A stretch of DNA of 64,000 nt from Phaeocystidibacter marisrubri (GCF_008933165.1 NZ_WBVQ01000002.1:62001-126000), one strand, 5' to 3'; positions 26,085 through 35,163 are shown, numbered from the stretch's first letter. Translations and numbers: made by a program. The notes: generated by a model from the letters alone, not told the origin.

Positions 26085-26288
26085 ATGGGATTCGGACAAT
26101 CAAAACATAACATCGAAATAGGCATTTCCGCATCAAGCTTAGGTGCCGCCAAGTCTAAGGCTGTTGCTCTTGAAAGAATCGGAAACAAGGCCAACGAAGA
26201 GAGTCTTCAGATTCTAGCAGAGCTGGCCCAAAAGCCCAACATCAACAGCTTACTTAAGAAGTACAGCGGAATGCTAAAATCTCTCTAA
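26085..26288 (+). CDS. Small helical protein of virus-like operon
   Basis: A 67-residue protein, helical and basic, with ISASSLGAAKSKAVALERIG near the start and no membrane helix. It lies 9 bp after one gene and 2 bp before the next, so it is almost certainly translated. Function unknown. Confidence 0.5.
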   Translation: MGFGQSKHNIEIGISASSLGAAKSKAVALERIGNKANEESLQILAELAQKPNINSLLKKYSGMLKSL

Positions 26289-26290
26289 GT

Positions 26291-26824
26291 ATGTCATCAT
26301 TCCTAAAGTCAGCAGCCGTAAAGACAGCACTTCCCTATGTCATAGGAATAGGCGCGGCAGCCGGTGTGACCTATGCCGCTTATCGACTCATCAAAAGAGT
26401 ATTCACCGATGAGCAAGAACTCGAGCATGAAAATGATGTAGCCGAGGTACTGAACAATAGTGCTCCAGACGGCTCAACAAGGCCTAACATTACTGAAGCT
26501 GAGGCTTCCAGTATTGCTCAAACTCAGCTAATGGCCATGGAAGGATTTGGCACCGATGAAAGTGAGCTCTTCGACACTCTACAAGGCCTAAATGGTAAAG
26601 CGCTTCAATTGGTGTATCGAAAGTTTGGACTCCATCCTGGCTGGGGAGGTGGATACTGGCCGAGCTGGGCCGGAGGATACAACATGGACCTCTTCGGATG
26701 GTACCGCATGGAACTAGACGAGGAGGAACTCGCTCAGATGTCTGCTATCTGGGCCAAGGCTGGAATGCAACCATCCAGAGAACAATTGGGCCAAGTTTCA
26801 CCCGTAGCTAAAGCACTCATCTAA
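26291..26824 (+). CDS. Membrane-anchored protein with annexin-like repeat
   Basis: A 177-residue protein with a hydrophobic segment at about 14-30 (LPYVIGIGAAAGVTYAAY). The soluble part contains GFGTDESELFDTL, then ALQLVYRKFG and later LFGWYRMELDEEEL. This is the pattern of one annexin repeat (GxGTDExxLxxxL, then IxxxYxxxxG and a distal DLxxxL-like helix) and could bind Ca2+ and membranes. Its stop overlaps the lysozyme start (TAATG). It may bridge a viral membrane and capsid; that is inference. Confidence 0.6.
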   Translation: MSSFLKSAAVKTALPYVIGIGAAAGVTYAAYRLIKRVFTDEQELEHENDVAEVLNNSAPDGSTRPNITEAEASSIAQTQLMAMEGFGTDESELFDTLQGLNGKALQLVYRKFGLHPGWGGGYWPSWAGGYNMDLFGWYRMELDEEELAQMSAIWAKAGMQPSREQLGQVSPVAKALI

Positions 26825-27456
26825 TGAAGCGACCAGATTATAGATTGTTCGTTCCGTTCATCCTTCGCTGGGAAGGTGGATATGTAAATGACCCTATTGA
26901 TCGTGGAGGTGAAACCAATAAAGGAATTACCAGAGCCACATTCAATGCGCTAGCTGATACCGTATTGGGCATCGAGCCTACCGATTGGGCTTTTAAGAAT
27001 ATGACCGAAGCTCAGGCCGAGCTCTTTATCAAGCATTACTGGGACAAGGCAACCTATAATAATAGCATCCATGATCAAGCTATCGCTGAAGCTATTACCT
27101 CATGGAATTGGGGTTCTGGCAGGTATGGCCTAATGACCTTTCAACGCCTTCTCAACGATGAATTTGGTGAAGACTTAGCCGTAGATGGAATCATTGGTCC
27201 CAAAACGGTGAATGCAGCAAATCAGATTCACCCTCCAACACTACTCTCTCGAATGATTGCTCGAAGAGAACGTTTCTTCTGGGACTTGGCCAAGATGGAC
27301 CCTTCGCAGGAGCGGTTCCTTAAAGGATGGCTTAACCGATTGCAGGACTTCGCTGATCGTCACAAAAAAAAATTGCACTCGGATCCACAGGAGTATTGCT
27401 CACATTGTCCGCACTTAGCCTCTGGCTCATCAAAAGATCAAAAGTTCGATGAGTAG
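26824..27456 (+). CDS. GH108 lysozyme (N-acetylmuramidase) with peptidoglycan-binding domain
   Basis: Phage-type muramidase that cleaves peptidoglycan. Glycoside hydrolase 108 motif: Glu17 in RWEGGYVNDP followed by GGETNKGIT. The PG_binding_3 domain follows with FQRLLN and VDGIIGPKT. It has no signal peptide, so it needs a holin or other transport. It is followed, with an 8-bp overlap, by a spanin-like gene, forming a lysis cassette. This is the clearest virus hallmark of the operon. Confidence 0.92.
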   Translation: MKRPDYRLFVPFILRWEGGYVNDPIDRGGETNKGITRATFNALADTVLGIEPTDWAFKNMTEAQAELFIKHYWDKATYNNSIHDQAIAEAITSWNWGSGRYGLMTFQRLLNDEFGEDLAVDGIIGPKTVNAANQIHPPTLLSRMIARRERFFWDLAKMDPSQERFLKGWLNRLQDFADRHKKKLHSDPQEYCSHCPHLASGSSKDQKFDE

Positions 27457-28030
27457 AGGAGCTAGCATATGGGTAATTCTTGTTTCTGTGCTTCTTGGCT
27501 ACTTCATAGGTTGCAAATGGTGTTGTAGACCATTGGAAATCAGCTCTGAAGTAGAAGTTGTGGATACGGTTGTGACTGTAACGCTCGACACGGTCTATGT
27601 TGATACCGGCATATCCAGAGAGCACATTCGCTTGGTCGAGGTAGCCGATGTAAAATCAACCTCACTCGTTGACACGGCTGCTATCATTGATAGTTACCTC
27701 CAAAAGCATGAATACCTCACCAACTATCGCGACAGTTCCATCAACCTTGAACTTCGTCCTGTTGTGCAGCTTGGGGTGTTGGATTCTATTGGAGTTCGCT
27801 ATCAACTAATTCGACCGCTTCAAACTCAAATAGTACACCAGCGACGCATTCCACGGTGGCAAGTCTACGGAGGCTTATCGAGTACATGGACGCCTCAACA
27901 TACTGAAGTCGCTCCAATGCTCCAGGTGAAATACCGAAATGACTACTCCTTTGGGTTGGGCTATGCGCCTTGGCCGAATGGAGGCTCTGTTACTCTCAAT
28001 GCCGCCTTCAAACTCTTTGATCTCCCATGA
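27449..28030 (+). CDS. Spanin-like protein (DUF6808-like)
   Basis: A 193-residue protein with an N-terminal membrane anchor (IWVILVSVLLGYFIGCKW), a periplasmic segment of alternating Asp/Thr/Val (VVDTVVTVTLDTVYVDT) and a C-terminal part that ends in beta-hairpin-like stretches (WQVYGGLSSTW, FGLGYAPWP) resembling an outer-membrane hook. Similar proteins are common after lysozymes in Bacteroidetes phages. It probably helps fuse or disrupt the outer membrane at lysis. It overlaps the lysozyme gene by 8 bp and the next gene by 4 bp. Confidence 0.6.
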   Translation: MSRGASIWVILVSVLLGYFIGCKWCCRPLEISSEVEVVDTVVTVTLDTVYVDTGISREHIRLVEVADVKSTSLVDTAAIIDSYLQKHEYLTNYRDSSINLELRPVVQLGVLDSIGVRYQLIRPLQTQIVHQRRIPRWQVYGGLSSTWTPQHTEVAPMLQVKYRNDYSFGLGYAPWPNGGSVTLNAAFKLFDLP

Positions 28031-28467
28031 AAACAAGAACCATCTTATCTCTCGCAGCTCTTGGCCTTGGCGGGGCTTGGGCACTTCGAAAATGGAACCG
28101 ATTGCAATCAACGGCCAACTTGCTCAAAATTGAATCGCCTCGGATAAGTGATCTCAACTTGTTTGGTCAGAACCTTCAGTTCAAATTGCAGTTCCCCATC
28201 GTCAATCCAGAAAATGAATCCTTTTCTGGCTCAGTAATCTCTGTTCGCATCTATCACGAAGGTGAAGAGATCGCTTACTCCGAACCAGGCATCATTCCAT
28301 TCACTGTTGGAGCAGGTTCGCGAACGATAGTTCACAACATCGTCATGAACGTACCGGCAAGCAGTATTGACAAAGTCCTTGATCCTTCTGTTGCCAGAAA
28401 TCTAACCTACCGTGCTCTGATAGAAGTGGAAGGAATCCGAACTGAATTCACTGGACCTCTATTATAA
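28027..28467 (+). CDS. LEA14-like domain protein with N-terminal anchor
   Basis: A 146-residue protein. The first 20 residues (TILSLAALGLGGAWALRKW) form a short membrane helix. The rest resembles an LEA type-2/WHy beta-sandwich: IESPRISDLNLFGQNLQF, then FPIVNPENESFSG, a pattern of Asn-Pro before a strand that is usual in this family. It could be a structural or membrane-associated virion component. It starts in an ATGA overlap with the spanin-like gene. Confidence 0.6.
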   Translation: MKTRTILSLAALGLGGAWALRKWNRLQSTANLLKIESPRISDLNLFGQNLQFKLQFPIVNPENESFSGSVISVRIYHEGEEIAYSEPGIIPFTVGAGSRTIVHNIVMNVPASSIDKVLDPSVARNLTYRALIEVEGIRTEFTGPLL

Positions 28468-28477
28468 ATCAAGTCTC

Positions 28478-28726
28478 ATGAAACAAGTATCCCTTCGAGG
28501 CGAAGCGCCTCACATTGAAGTCTGGCTTGGAACCAAGCGAATCGAGACCATTCGTTCTAAAGCTCGTCTAGAAAAACGTATACGCCAAGAAGGATGGAGA
28601 GTCAAAAGAGAACCAGCTGACTCCATTGCAAAGCTACCAGTATCCCTCTTGGCTAGTCGAATTAGAAAAGAAGATGAAAGCTGGTCTTCTGCCTTAAAAC
28701 GCGCTCACGCCTTACAAAACCCATAA
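28478..28726 (+). CDS. Small basic protein
   Basis: An 82-residue protein, highly basic (RIETIRSKARLEKRIRQEGW) and without membrane helices. It could bind nucleic acid or be a processed minor component. It lies 10 bp after the LEA14-like gene and 16 bp before the ArdC fusion. No family is recognised. Confidence 0.5.
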   Translation: MKQVSLRGEAPHIEVWLGTKRIETIRSKARLEKRIRQEGWRVKREPADSIAKLPVSLLASRIRKEDESWSSALKRAHALQNP

Positions 28727-28742
28727 ACCAAGTACTTCCACA

Positions 28743-30749
28743 ATGTCAGTTACCGGTGTTTTCAATGCCCTTCATGGTGAAACCGTTCAGAGAGCTTATC
28801 TCCATAGCCTTTTAAAAAGTGCCTGGAATAGTAAGGATCCAATGGCCATAGATGTAGCCGTTCGCTTGGATCAATTGCTCAAAGCACATCCAAAGGCCAA
28901 AGACTTCACCTTGCGTATTGAAAACCCGGTATTGGAAGGATTGTATGGTTTACAGAGCGATGCTCCTATTGATGAGGAAGAGATAGGTCTAGGCAAAACC
29001 ATCAAGCCCGAAGACATCTACCAAAAGGTGACTGATCTCGTTCTGGAGGCTATCGATAAGTATGGCGACCTCCCTTGGCGACAAGGTTGGAAATCCATTG
29101 ACACCTATGGGTTATCTGCGACCAACTTTATCAGCAAGAAACCCTATCGAGGTATCAATTCTGTACTACTCAACTTCATTCTTCCAGCCCTTAGAAAGCG
29201 AAACTGGGAGAATCCGTACTTCCTAACCTTTAAGCAGATTCAAGAGAAAGGAGGAAAACTGAAGAAGGGTTCCAAAGGGTACTTAGTGGTGTACTTCTCC
29301 ATCCTTCACAAATACAAGGGAAAGAAAATCTCTGAGCGCGAATATTGGGAGAAACGAAAGGAATGTGACAGTGCTCCTAATCAAGGAACTGAAGAGTGGT
29401 TTGAAAAATGTAGAGATCTCGAGCGCATCCCTTTCCTGAAGTACTACAAAGTCTTTAACGGAGATGACATCGAAGGCATCGACTTCGAACTGCAAAAAGT
29501 GGAGCCAAAGAACGATGCTCAAAAGATTGAGACAGCCGAGGCCATAATCAAGGCCTACTCGAAAGGTCCTCAGATTAGCCACGGCGGAGATCGAGCTTTT
29601 TACTCTCCTGCTCAGGATAGAATCCAGATGCCTCCGCAAGCAGCTTTCGACAAACCTCAAGAGTATTATTCAACGCTCTTCCACGAGTGTATTCACTCAA
29701 CAGGTCATCACACTCGTCTTGAACGAAACATGACCGGCAAGTTCGGTACAAAAGAGTATGCCTTTGAAGAGCTCATAGCAGAAATGGGAGCCAACTACCT
29801 TAATGCAGAAGCAGGCATTCTTTACTACACCATGAAGAACAGTGCTTCCTATCTAAAAGGCTGGAGTAAGAAGCTTAAGGATGAGATGTCCAAAGACAAT
29901 CGATTCTTCTTTAGAGCATGTAGCTCAGCACAAGAAGCCGCTGACTTCATCCTCGACCGAAACAAGGATGGTGTTCCGGCGTACCTTAAGAAGATGACAA
30001 AGAAGGTCAAAGAGGAACAACTCGAACTTGCGCTCTCTGGCCCGAAGTCTAACCTGGTTCAAAAAACAATCGATAATACGAAACAGGTCAAAGAATCTAT
30101 TTCCTTGATAAAAGAGCTCTCAGGCGAGTTGAAAGATCTCTTTGTTTCAGCAGATCGGGCTGACAAGATTGAACGTCCAGATACATTCAGATTGCCTGGT
30201 AAGATTGGAGAGTTCATGCAAGACCTTCAACGCTACAAACTGGCCATTCTTCTAAAAGGAGATCCTCATGCTGGTAAAAGTGAATTTCTCAAACAGCTCA
30301 TTGATGGATTCCTGGAAATGAATTGGACTTGCGCCCTCTTTGATCTGGAGCAAGGCGGTATGGCCAGCAAGGACACAGAAGCTTCCATCCGCCGGAATAT
30401 CAAAACGAAGAACCTCTCCCGTCTATTTGTAACGGGAGAGGCTCCAAATGGATTTGAAACTGTCAAAGAGGCGGCCAAGGCTTTTGATGTTGTGGCGATC
30501 GATTCCTGGCAGAAGTTAGACATTCCGAATCATCGATTTGATGAACTTCGAAATGAGTATCCAAACACCATTTTCATCGTCATCTTCCAGCAGAATGGTG
30601 AAGGTGGTACTCGCGGAGGAGTTACAGCAGATTATGATGCTCCAGTAGCCATTAAGGTGCATCGAGTTGATGCTGATTTCAAGAATAACTATGCGGAGAT
30701 GTTGAAGAATAGAGGAAATAAAGTAGGAATTCAATACGGCCTTCATTAG
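28743..30749 (+). CDS. ArdC-like ssDNA-binding/zincin protein fused to RecA-like ATPase
   Basis: A 668-residue three-part protein. Residues about 88-190 match the ArdC N-terminal domain (LPWRQGW, then KPYRGIN and FLTFKQIQEKGG), an ssDNA-binding antirestriction module. Residues 260-400 form a zincin-like peptidase: His314-Glu315-x-x-His318 in FHECIHST with EELIAEMGA downstream. Residues 480-668 form a RecA/RadA-like P-loop domain: Walker A GDPHAGKS at 506-513, Walker B ending at Asp587 (FDVVAIDSW), then a KNRG near the end as in RadA. ArdC-zincin fusions are common on mobile elements; the added ATPase is unusual. It may protect or process the element's DNA. Confidence 0.8.
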   Translation: MSVTGVFNALHGETVQRAYLHSLLKSAWNSKDPMAIDVAVRLDQLLKAHPKAKDFTLRIENPVLEGLYGLQSDAPIDEEEIGLGKTIKPEDIYQKVTDLVLEAIDKYGDLPWRQGWKSIDTYGLSATNFISKKPYRGINSVLLNFILPALRKRNWENPYFLTFKQIQEKGGKLKKGSKGYLVVYFSILHKYKGKKISEREYWEKRKECDSAPNQGTEEWFEKCRDLERIPFLKYYKVFNGDDIEGIDFELQKVEPKNDAQKIETAEAIIKAYSKGPQISHGGDRAFYSPAQDRIQMPPQAAFDKPQEYYSTLFHECIHSTGHHTRLERNMTGKFGTKEYAFEELIAEMGANYLNAEAGILYYTMKNSASYLKGWSKKLKDEMSKDNRFFFRACSSAQEAADFILDRNKDGVPAYLKKMTKKVKEEQLELALSGPKSNLVQKTIDNTKQVKESISLIKELSGELKDLFVSADRADKIERPDTFRLPGKIGEFMQDLQRYKLAILLKGDPHAGKSEFLKQLIDGFLEMNWTCALFDLEQGGMASKDTEASIRRNIKTKNLSRLFVTGEAPNGFETVKEAAKAFDVVAIDSWQKLDIPNHRFDELRNEYPNTIFIVIFQQNGEGGTRGGVTADYDAPVAIKVHRVDADFKNNYAEMLKNRGNKVGIQYGLH

Positions 30750-30799
30750 AGCTCAAGGTATCTGGTGAGATTCTTATCTTTTCACGAAATCTCTCGATA

Positions 30800-33031
30800 A
30801 TGAACGATTACTCACCCGATACTTCAATTCAGGATGCTGAAGAAGATCTTTTTCAACGTCATGAATTTGCCAAAAGAATTTGCACCAGTATTTCCAGAAA
30901 TCAGGGAACCGAATGTATAACGTTCGGCCTCTATGGCACTTGGGGAACAGGGAAGAGTTCAATCCTTCAACTCATAAGAAATGAGTTGAACACAAACCAT
31001 GAGAATACCCACGTACTCGACTACAACCCTTGGCAGATTGGCGATCAAAACAGCTTAATGCTTCAATTTTTCTCAATTATTGCGAATGAGATTGAAGTAT
31101 TGGAATCAGATAGTGAGAAAGCAGAAAAGGAGCCTGAGAAAGTCGAAACAAGAATCTCGAAAGCCAGGAACAAGTGGAACAATTTCTTTAAGAGAAGCTC
31201 TCAATTAGAGTCTCAATCCGAAGCAAACATTAGACAACTGAAGAAGTATACAGCTCCTTTTTTAGGAGTTTTGAATAGTTCGCTTTCAGATAAGATATTC
31301 GATGTGTTTGGCGAATCTCCTAATCTTGAACAAATAAAAGACCGGCTACAGAAATTGCTCCAGAAACTCGATAAGCGACTGGTTATAATTATAGATGACA
31401 TAGATAGACTTGATAAAGACGAAATTCACATTTTGTTGAAGCTTGTGAAGCAAAGTATCTCGTTAGATCGCATTACTTACTTACTCTCGTTTGATAAGCA
31501 AGTCGTTGCGGATGCTATTCGTGAAAAATACGGCAGTGAAGAATACTCGGGCGAGAGCTTCTTAGAAAAGATAATTCAAGTTCCGTTAGAGTTGCCTACT
31601 CTGACCAAGTCACAATTGAGGGCCTTTACAAAAGCTAAACTGGAAAAAGCGATTACCGATCTTGACTTGGAGCAAGAATGGAGCCAATTTCGAGTTCGTA
31701 GCGATGTGTTTTGGGAGGCCGTTTTCACTGGAAATACCACTCCTAGGTCTATTCTTAGATTCGTGAATAGCCTTAGGTTTCATCTTCCGATGGTCAAGGA
31801 CCATGTTTATATCTCAGATTTCATTTTACTCCAGACGTTGCATTTTTTTCACCCCAATTATTATCAATTCATTATAAACCACAGCTTTTTCTTCAACGAA
31901 AGTTGGAGTAATCATGGCGGAAAAGATGAAGGCAAAATTTTACTTTACAGGAAGGAGACGGAAATTCTAGCAAAGTCCCATAATGGCCAGGAGCATGAAA
32001 ATGCACTTAAGATTATCCATTCGTTGTTCCCAGACACTAGACACCATCAATCTCCCTTAAATGAAGAACTATACTCAAGAGCTAGCTCGATGAGAATAAG
32101 TTCGCCTCGGCATTTTGACCGCTATTTCACATATCAGGTTGATGAATCTGACATCTCAGAGTATGAAGTAGCTAATCTCACGAACAACATCGAATCAATT
32201 GGTGACGATGATTTTATTAGTACGTTAAAAGGATATCTAGAGAAGACTGACACATTTAGTGTACTTCTTAAATTCAGGTCCTTTGAAAAGAATATTACTG
32301 AACAGAAAGCGATTGTCCTGATCAAAAAACTGTATCGGGCTTCAGAGCTCTTTGAAAGTAAAGATCACTATTTCATAGATTCTCCAGAAGATCAGTTATC
32401 TCGTTTCATCATGCGACTAATGGCGATTATCGACGTAGATAAACGTGAGAAACTGTTTAGTGAACTGTTCAGGAATTCCACTTCTTTGAAATTTACTCTG
32501 GCTCATTATATTGACTTATTCATTAAAGCGAAAAAGAAAGAACAAGACTCACCTTACTCTTACAACTTTCTAGTGAGCCAATTCGATAACCTGAGGAAGA
32601 AAGCCGGACTAGATCGAACCGACGCCATCCTAGAATTACCGAAAGCTTCATTAGAAAAAATTAGATTTCTACTCGGTGCATGGTCTGAATGCAACAGGAG
32701 TGATTTCAATGAATTCATCAAATCTTTCTTGCAAAAAGAGGGAAACAGCCTAATACTTTTGAGTCATCTAGTGCCAACCATTTTTAGTACAAAAGCGCCG
32801 CACCAATTCAAAGGAGATTTGACCAAAGAAGTCTTTCTATGGATTCAAAGCACCCTGGATATCCGACTATTCTGGAGCCAAATCAGGAAAGATTCTTTAG
32901 CTGAAAATTTCAAGATCGAGGTTGTCAAGTTCCTCAATACTGAAACAGATGATTCAAAGGATCAAGATTTGCAGAATATGATCAACCAGTTTGTCTATTG
33001 GTATGATTCACTAGTGGAGCATATTGACTGA
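30800..33031 (+). CDS. KAP-family P-loop NTPase
   Basis: A 743-residue STAND-like NTPase of the KAP group. Walker A is GTWGTGKS at 46-53, an HVLDYNPWQIGD segment typical of KAP (about 71-82) follows, and Walker B is LVIIIDDIDRLD with Asp199 and Asp200. Unlike many KAP proteins, no membrane helices interrupt the domain. The C-terminal 400 residues are helical and unassigned. KAP NTPases include the phage-exclusion protein PifA and QatA of the Qat system; no qatBCD genes are adjacent. It stands alone 50 bp after the ArdC fusion. A defence role is plausible, not shown. Confidence 0.82.
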   Translation: MNDYSPDTSIQDAEEDLFQRHEFAKRICTSISRNQGTECITFGLYGTWGTGKSSILQLIRNELNTNHENTHVLDYNPWQIGDQNSLMLQFFSIIANEIEVLESDSEKAEKEPEKVETRISKARNKWNNFFKRSSQLESQSEANIRQLKKYTAPFLGVLNSSLSDKIFDVFGESPNLEQIKDRLQKLLQKLDKRLVIIIDDIDRLDKDEIHILLKLVKQSISLDRITYLLSFDKQVVADAIREKYGSEEYSGESFLEKIIQVPLELPTLTKSQLRAFTKAKLEKAITDLDLEQEWSQFRVRSDVFWEAVFTGNTTPRSILRFVNSLRFHLPMVKDHVYISDFILLQTLHFFHPNYYQFIINHSFFFNESWSNHGGKDEGKILLYRKETEILAKSHNGQEHENALKIIHSLFPDTRHHQSPLNEELYSRASSMRISSPRHFDRYFTYQVDESDISEYEVANLTNNIESIGDDDFISTLKGYLEKTDTFSVLLKFRSFEKNITEQKAIVLIKKLYRASELFESKDHYFIDSPEDQLSRFIMRLMAIIDVDKREKLFSELFRNSTSLKFTLAHYIDLFIKAKKKEQDSPYSYNFLVSQFDNLRKKAGLDRTDAILELPKASLEKIRFLLGAWSECNRSDFNEFIKSFLQKEGNSLILLSHLVPTIFSTKAPHQFKGDLTKEVFLWIQSTLDIRLFWSQIRKDSLAENFKIEVVKFLNTETDDSKDQDLQNMINQFVYWYDSLVEHID

Positions 33032-33032
33032 C

Positions 33033-33302
33033 TTAACTAGAGGTGTTTAGGAATTCTTCGATATCGGACAGTTTGAAATAGTTCTTATTCTTCACCCTTG
33101 AACATTTCAACTTCCCCTCACTCACATATTGAGTCAAGGTCCTCCTACTTACCTTCAATATCTTCATCACATCATAGGTATCCACCCATTCAGCTTGCAT
33201 GCGTGAAACTGGGTTTCTCAATTCCTCCAAGCCCTCTTCTATAGAGTCTAGTTTCTTGAGTAGACGTTGAAACGCTTCCTTTTCGATTGTGATAACTTCC
33301 AT
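33033..33302 (-). CDS. Excisionase-type helix-turn-helix protein
   Basis: An 89-residue protein with an N-terminal coiled coil and a MerR/AlpA-like DNA-binding domain (TYDVMKILKVSRRTLTQYVS, then KLKCSRVKNKNYFKLSDIEE). This HTH_17 type is common for excisionases and regulators next to integrases in Bacteroidetes elements. It converges with the KAP gene and is upstream-adjacent to the RteC-like gene on the same strand. It may act as the recombination directionality factor. Confidence 0.75.
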   Translation of the reverse strand: MEVITIEKEAFQRLLKKLDSIEEGLEELRNPVSRMQAEWVDTYDVMKILKVSRRTLTQYVSEGKLKCSRVKNKNYFKLSDIEEFLNTSS

Positions 33303-33376
33303 TGCTTTGTGTTTTTAGGTTTACACCGCAAGATTATCCCGGTTGAAAAGGCGGAACTATGGACTCTATATAGACT

Positions 33377-34159
33377 CTAGTCAGATTTATGCAAATCCGA
33401 GTTGGGATCCATCATTTCATCGAACTTCTGCACCAATCTGCTCAGAAACTTCGCATTTCCGAGTTTTCGATACTTCATCTGATGTAGACTCTTCTCCGCA
33501 TTATGAAGGGCCACACCAAAGACCGATGAAAAGAATTCCCAAAGCTGTTTTCTAGAAACATCCTCTCCAAAAAGTCTAAGCTCATGAAGAGCAGCTATCA
33601 GTTCGATAAGCTCGGATTGCTTCCCTTTCCAGTTGAGTAAAGATGAATCATTCAAGCCAGAATACTGACCATCTGGCGGCATCACGGAAACGTATGGCCA
33701 CTTGGTATCCTTGATAGATTTGACACAAGACTTCACCAAACGGAGCGCTTCGCGTTGAGCATCAATGAACCTCAAAATTCCAGCCAGTAAACCTCTTGGT
33801 CTGGTGGCAATTTTCGATGTTGATTTAATATCTACCCTTGCCAAGAGTAAATCTTCGTTCCTAGGATTCAATAAGATTTGAATCTCACCAATAAGACCTT
33901 TGATATAGCGAAGCGTATTCTTCGCTTTTTTCACGCCAGAATCGAGCACATCCGAGAGAGCTGCCTTAAACTGAGAGTACAAGTTCAACAGGTGCTGAAA
34001 GTACTCCGAGAGAGAGTCGAATCCATTAAATGAAACGCCTCGAGTATCGGCCTCAAACAACTGGTAAACTCCAGAATCTAACGAGTCTCTATCTTCCACA
34101 AAAGAGACTTCTGACCGACGCAGCTCCTCGAATATTGCATTCAAGTTGCTGTTCTCCAT
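33377..34159 (-). CDS. RteC-like regulator
   Basis: A 260-residue protein. The C terminus matches RteC of conjugative transposons: LLNWKGKQSELIELIAAL, then QLWEFFSSVFGV, AEKSLHQMKYRK and FLSRLVQKFDEMM. RteC in CTnDOT binds DNA upstream of excision genes and activates them. Here it lies 74 bp upstream, on the same strand, of the excisionase-type gene, consistent with control of excision. The N-terminal half is only weakly similar. Confidence 0.75.
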   Translation of the reverse strand: MENSNLNAIFEELRRSEVSFVEDRDSLDSGVYQLFEADTRGVSFNGFDSLSEYFQHLLNLYSQFKAALSDVLDSGVKKAKNTLRYIKGLIGEIQILLNPRNEDLLLARVDIKSTSKIATRPRGLLAGILRFIDAQREALRLVKSCVKSIKDTKWPYVSVMPPDGQYSGLNDSSLLNWKGKQSELIELIAALHELRLFGEDVSRKQLWEFFSSVFGVALHNAEKSLHQMKYRKLGNAKFLSRLVQKFDEMMDPNSDLHKSD

Positions 34160-34278
34160 TAGATGTTTCTTCAGTAGTTTTTCTTAGGTGAGGCGAATTT
34201 CCTACTGAAATAGTTTTGAGGAAAGTGTTTTAACGGAGGTTTAACTACAGTCAAGCATGGATACACTATTTCGTCATT

Positions 34279-34995
34279 TCAGTAAATTATCTCACTGCGA
34301 ATTTTCTTGATCTCAGCGAGTGCTTCCTGGGCATAATTGAATTCGAAGCACCATTTGTCGCACTGCTTTCTTTTAGCAGGTTCAAGGTATCTATCGAAGT
34401 AGTAAATGCTCTTCATCATTGCGTGAGACCCCCTGAAAATATCGATAAACTCGACTAGCTTATCCTTCTCATATTCACGCATCAGGTCATCTATATGTTG
34501 TAGGATTTTCTCTTTTGGTGAATGATTGTAAGGCTGACTTTCTATGTTTTCTAGGTTCTCGGGGAGCTTGAATCTTGGACGCTTCTTTTTTCCTTGTTTC
34601 AACTCCCGCAAGTATTTCTGAAACTTCTCCTGGTCTACCTCCAGTTTCATGTAGGTTTCCAAATTGATTTTCCGTGTCTTGAGCTCCTTGTTCAGTGCTA
34701 CCAAGTCTTTCCGGTTAAAGAAGTACTGCTTTCCTCGCTTGAAATAATTGGTGAACCCAAACTTTTCAATGATAAACTTCCCAGGTCTGTAACCAGCTGA
34801 TCGAATCACCTTTGAAATGTCAGACTCTGAAATCCATTCGCCTCTTTCTGTCTGAAGCTTCCGAAATTCTGATGCCGCCTTTTTAATAGCCTCCCTAGAG
34901 AATTGCGCACGTTTGGGTAGATCTTGCGTGCCTACCACTTTGGCCAATAAAGAGCGTAGCTTCTTGAGTTCTGCATAAACTTTATCTTCCTCCAT
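34279..34995 (-). CDS. Hypothetical basic protein, helix-turn-helix-like
   Basis: A 238-residue, Lys/Arg/Glu-rich protein. Residues about 45-100 (EWISESDISKVIRSAGYRPG, then FTNYFKRGKQYFFNRKDL) resemble a winged-helix with a phenylalanine-rich wing. The rest is helical. No family is recognised. It is a stand-alone minus-strand gene between the RteC-like gene and the defence island and may be a regulator or excision accessory. Confidence 0.55.
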   Translation of the reverse strand: MEEDKVYAELKKLRSLLAKVVGTQDLPKRAQFSREAIKKAASEFRKLQTERGEWISESDISKVIRSAGYRPGKFIIEKFGFTNYFKRGKQYFFNRKDLVALNKELKTRKINLETYMKLEVDQEKFQKYLRELKQGKKKRPRFKLPENLENIESQPYNHSPKEKILQHIDDLMREYEKDKLVEFIDIFRGSHAMMKSIYYFDRYLEPAKRKQCDKWCFEFNYAQEALAEIKKIRSEIIY

Positions 34996-35163
34996 ACCAG
35001 TAGTTTTTACCTTGCCAACTCAGATGTATAGCTACCTAGGGCGGACTATTATGGGTATGAACTTGATGAAAAGGTGAACTAACTATATTGTTCACTCATA
35101 TGGCTTGGCCTAAATAGACACACCTAAAGCACAGGAAAAGAAAACTTTTGATGGTAATGGTGG

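Noticed and set aside
30800-33031. Qat defence system
   Set aside because: Only a QatA-like KAP NTPase is seen; no QatB, QatC (QueC-like) or QatD (TatD-like) gene is adjacent.
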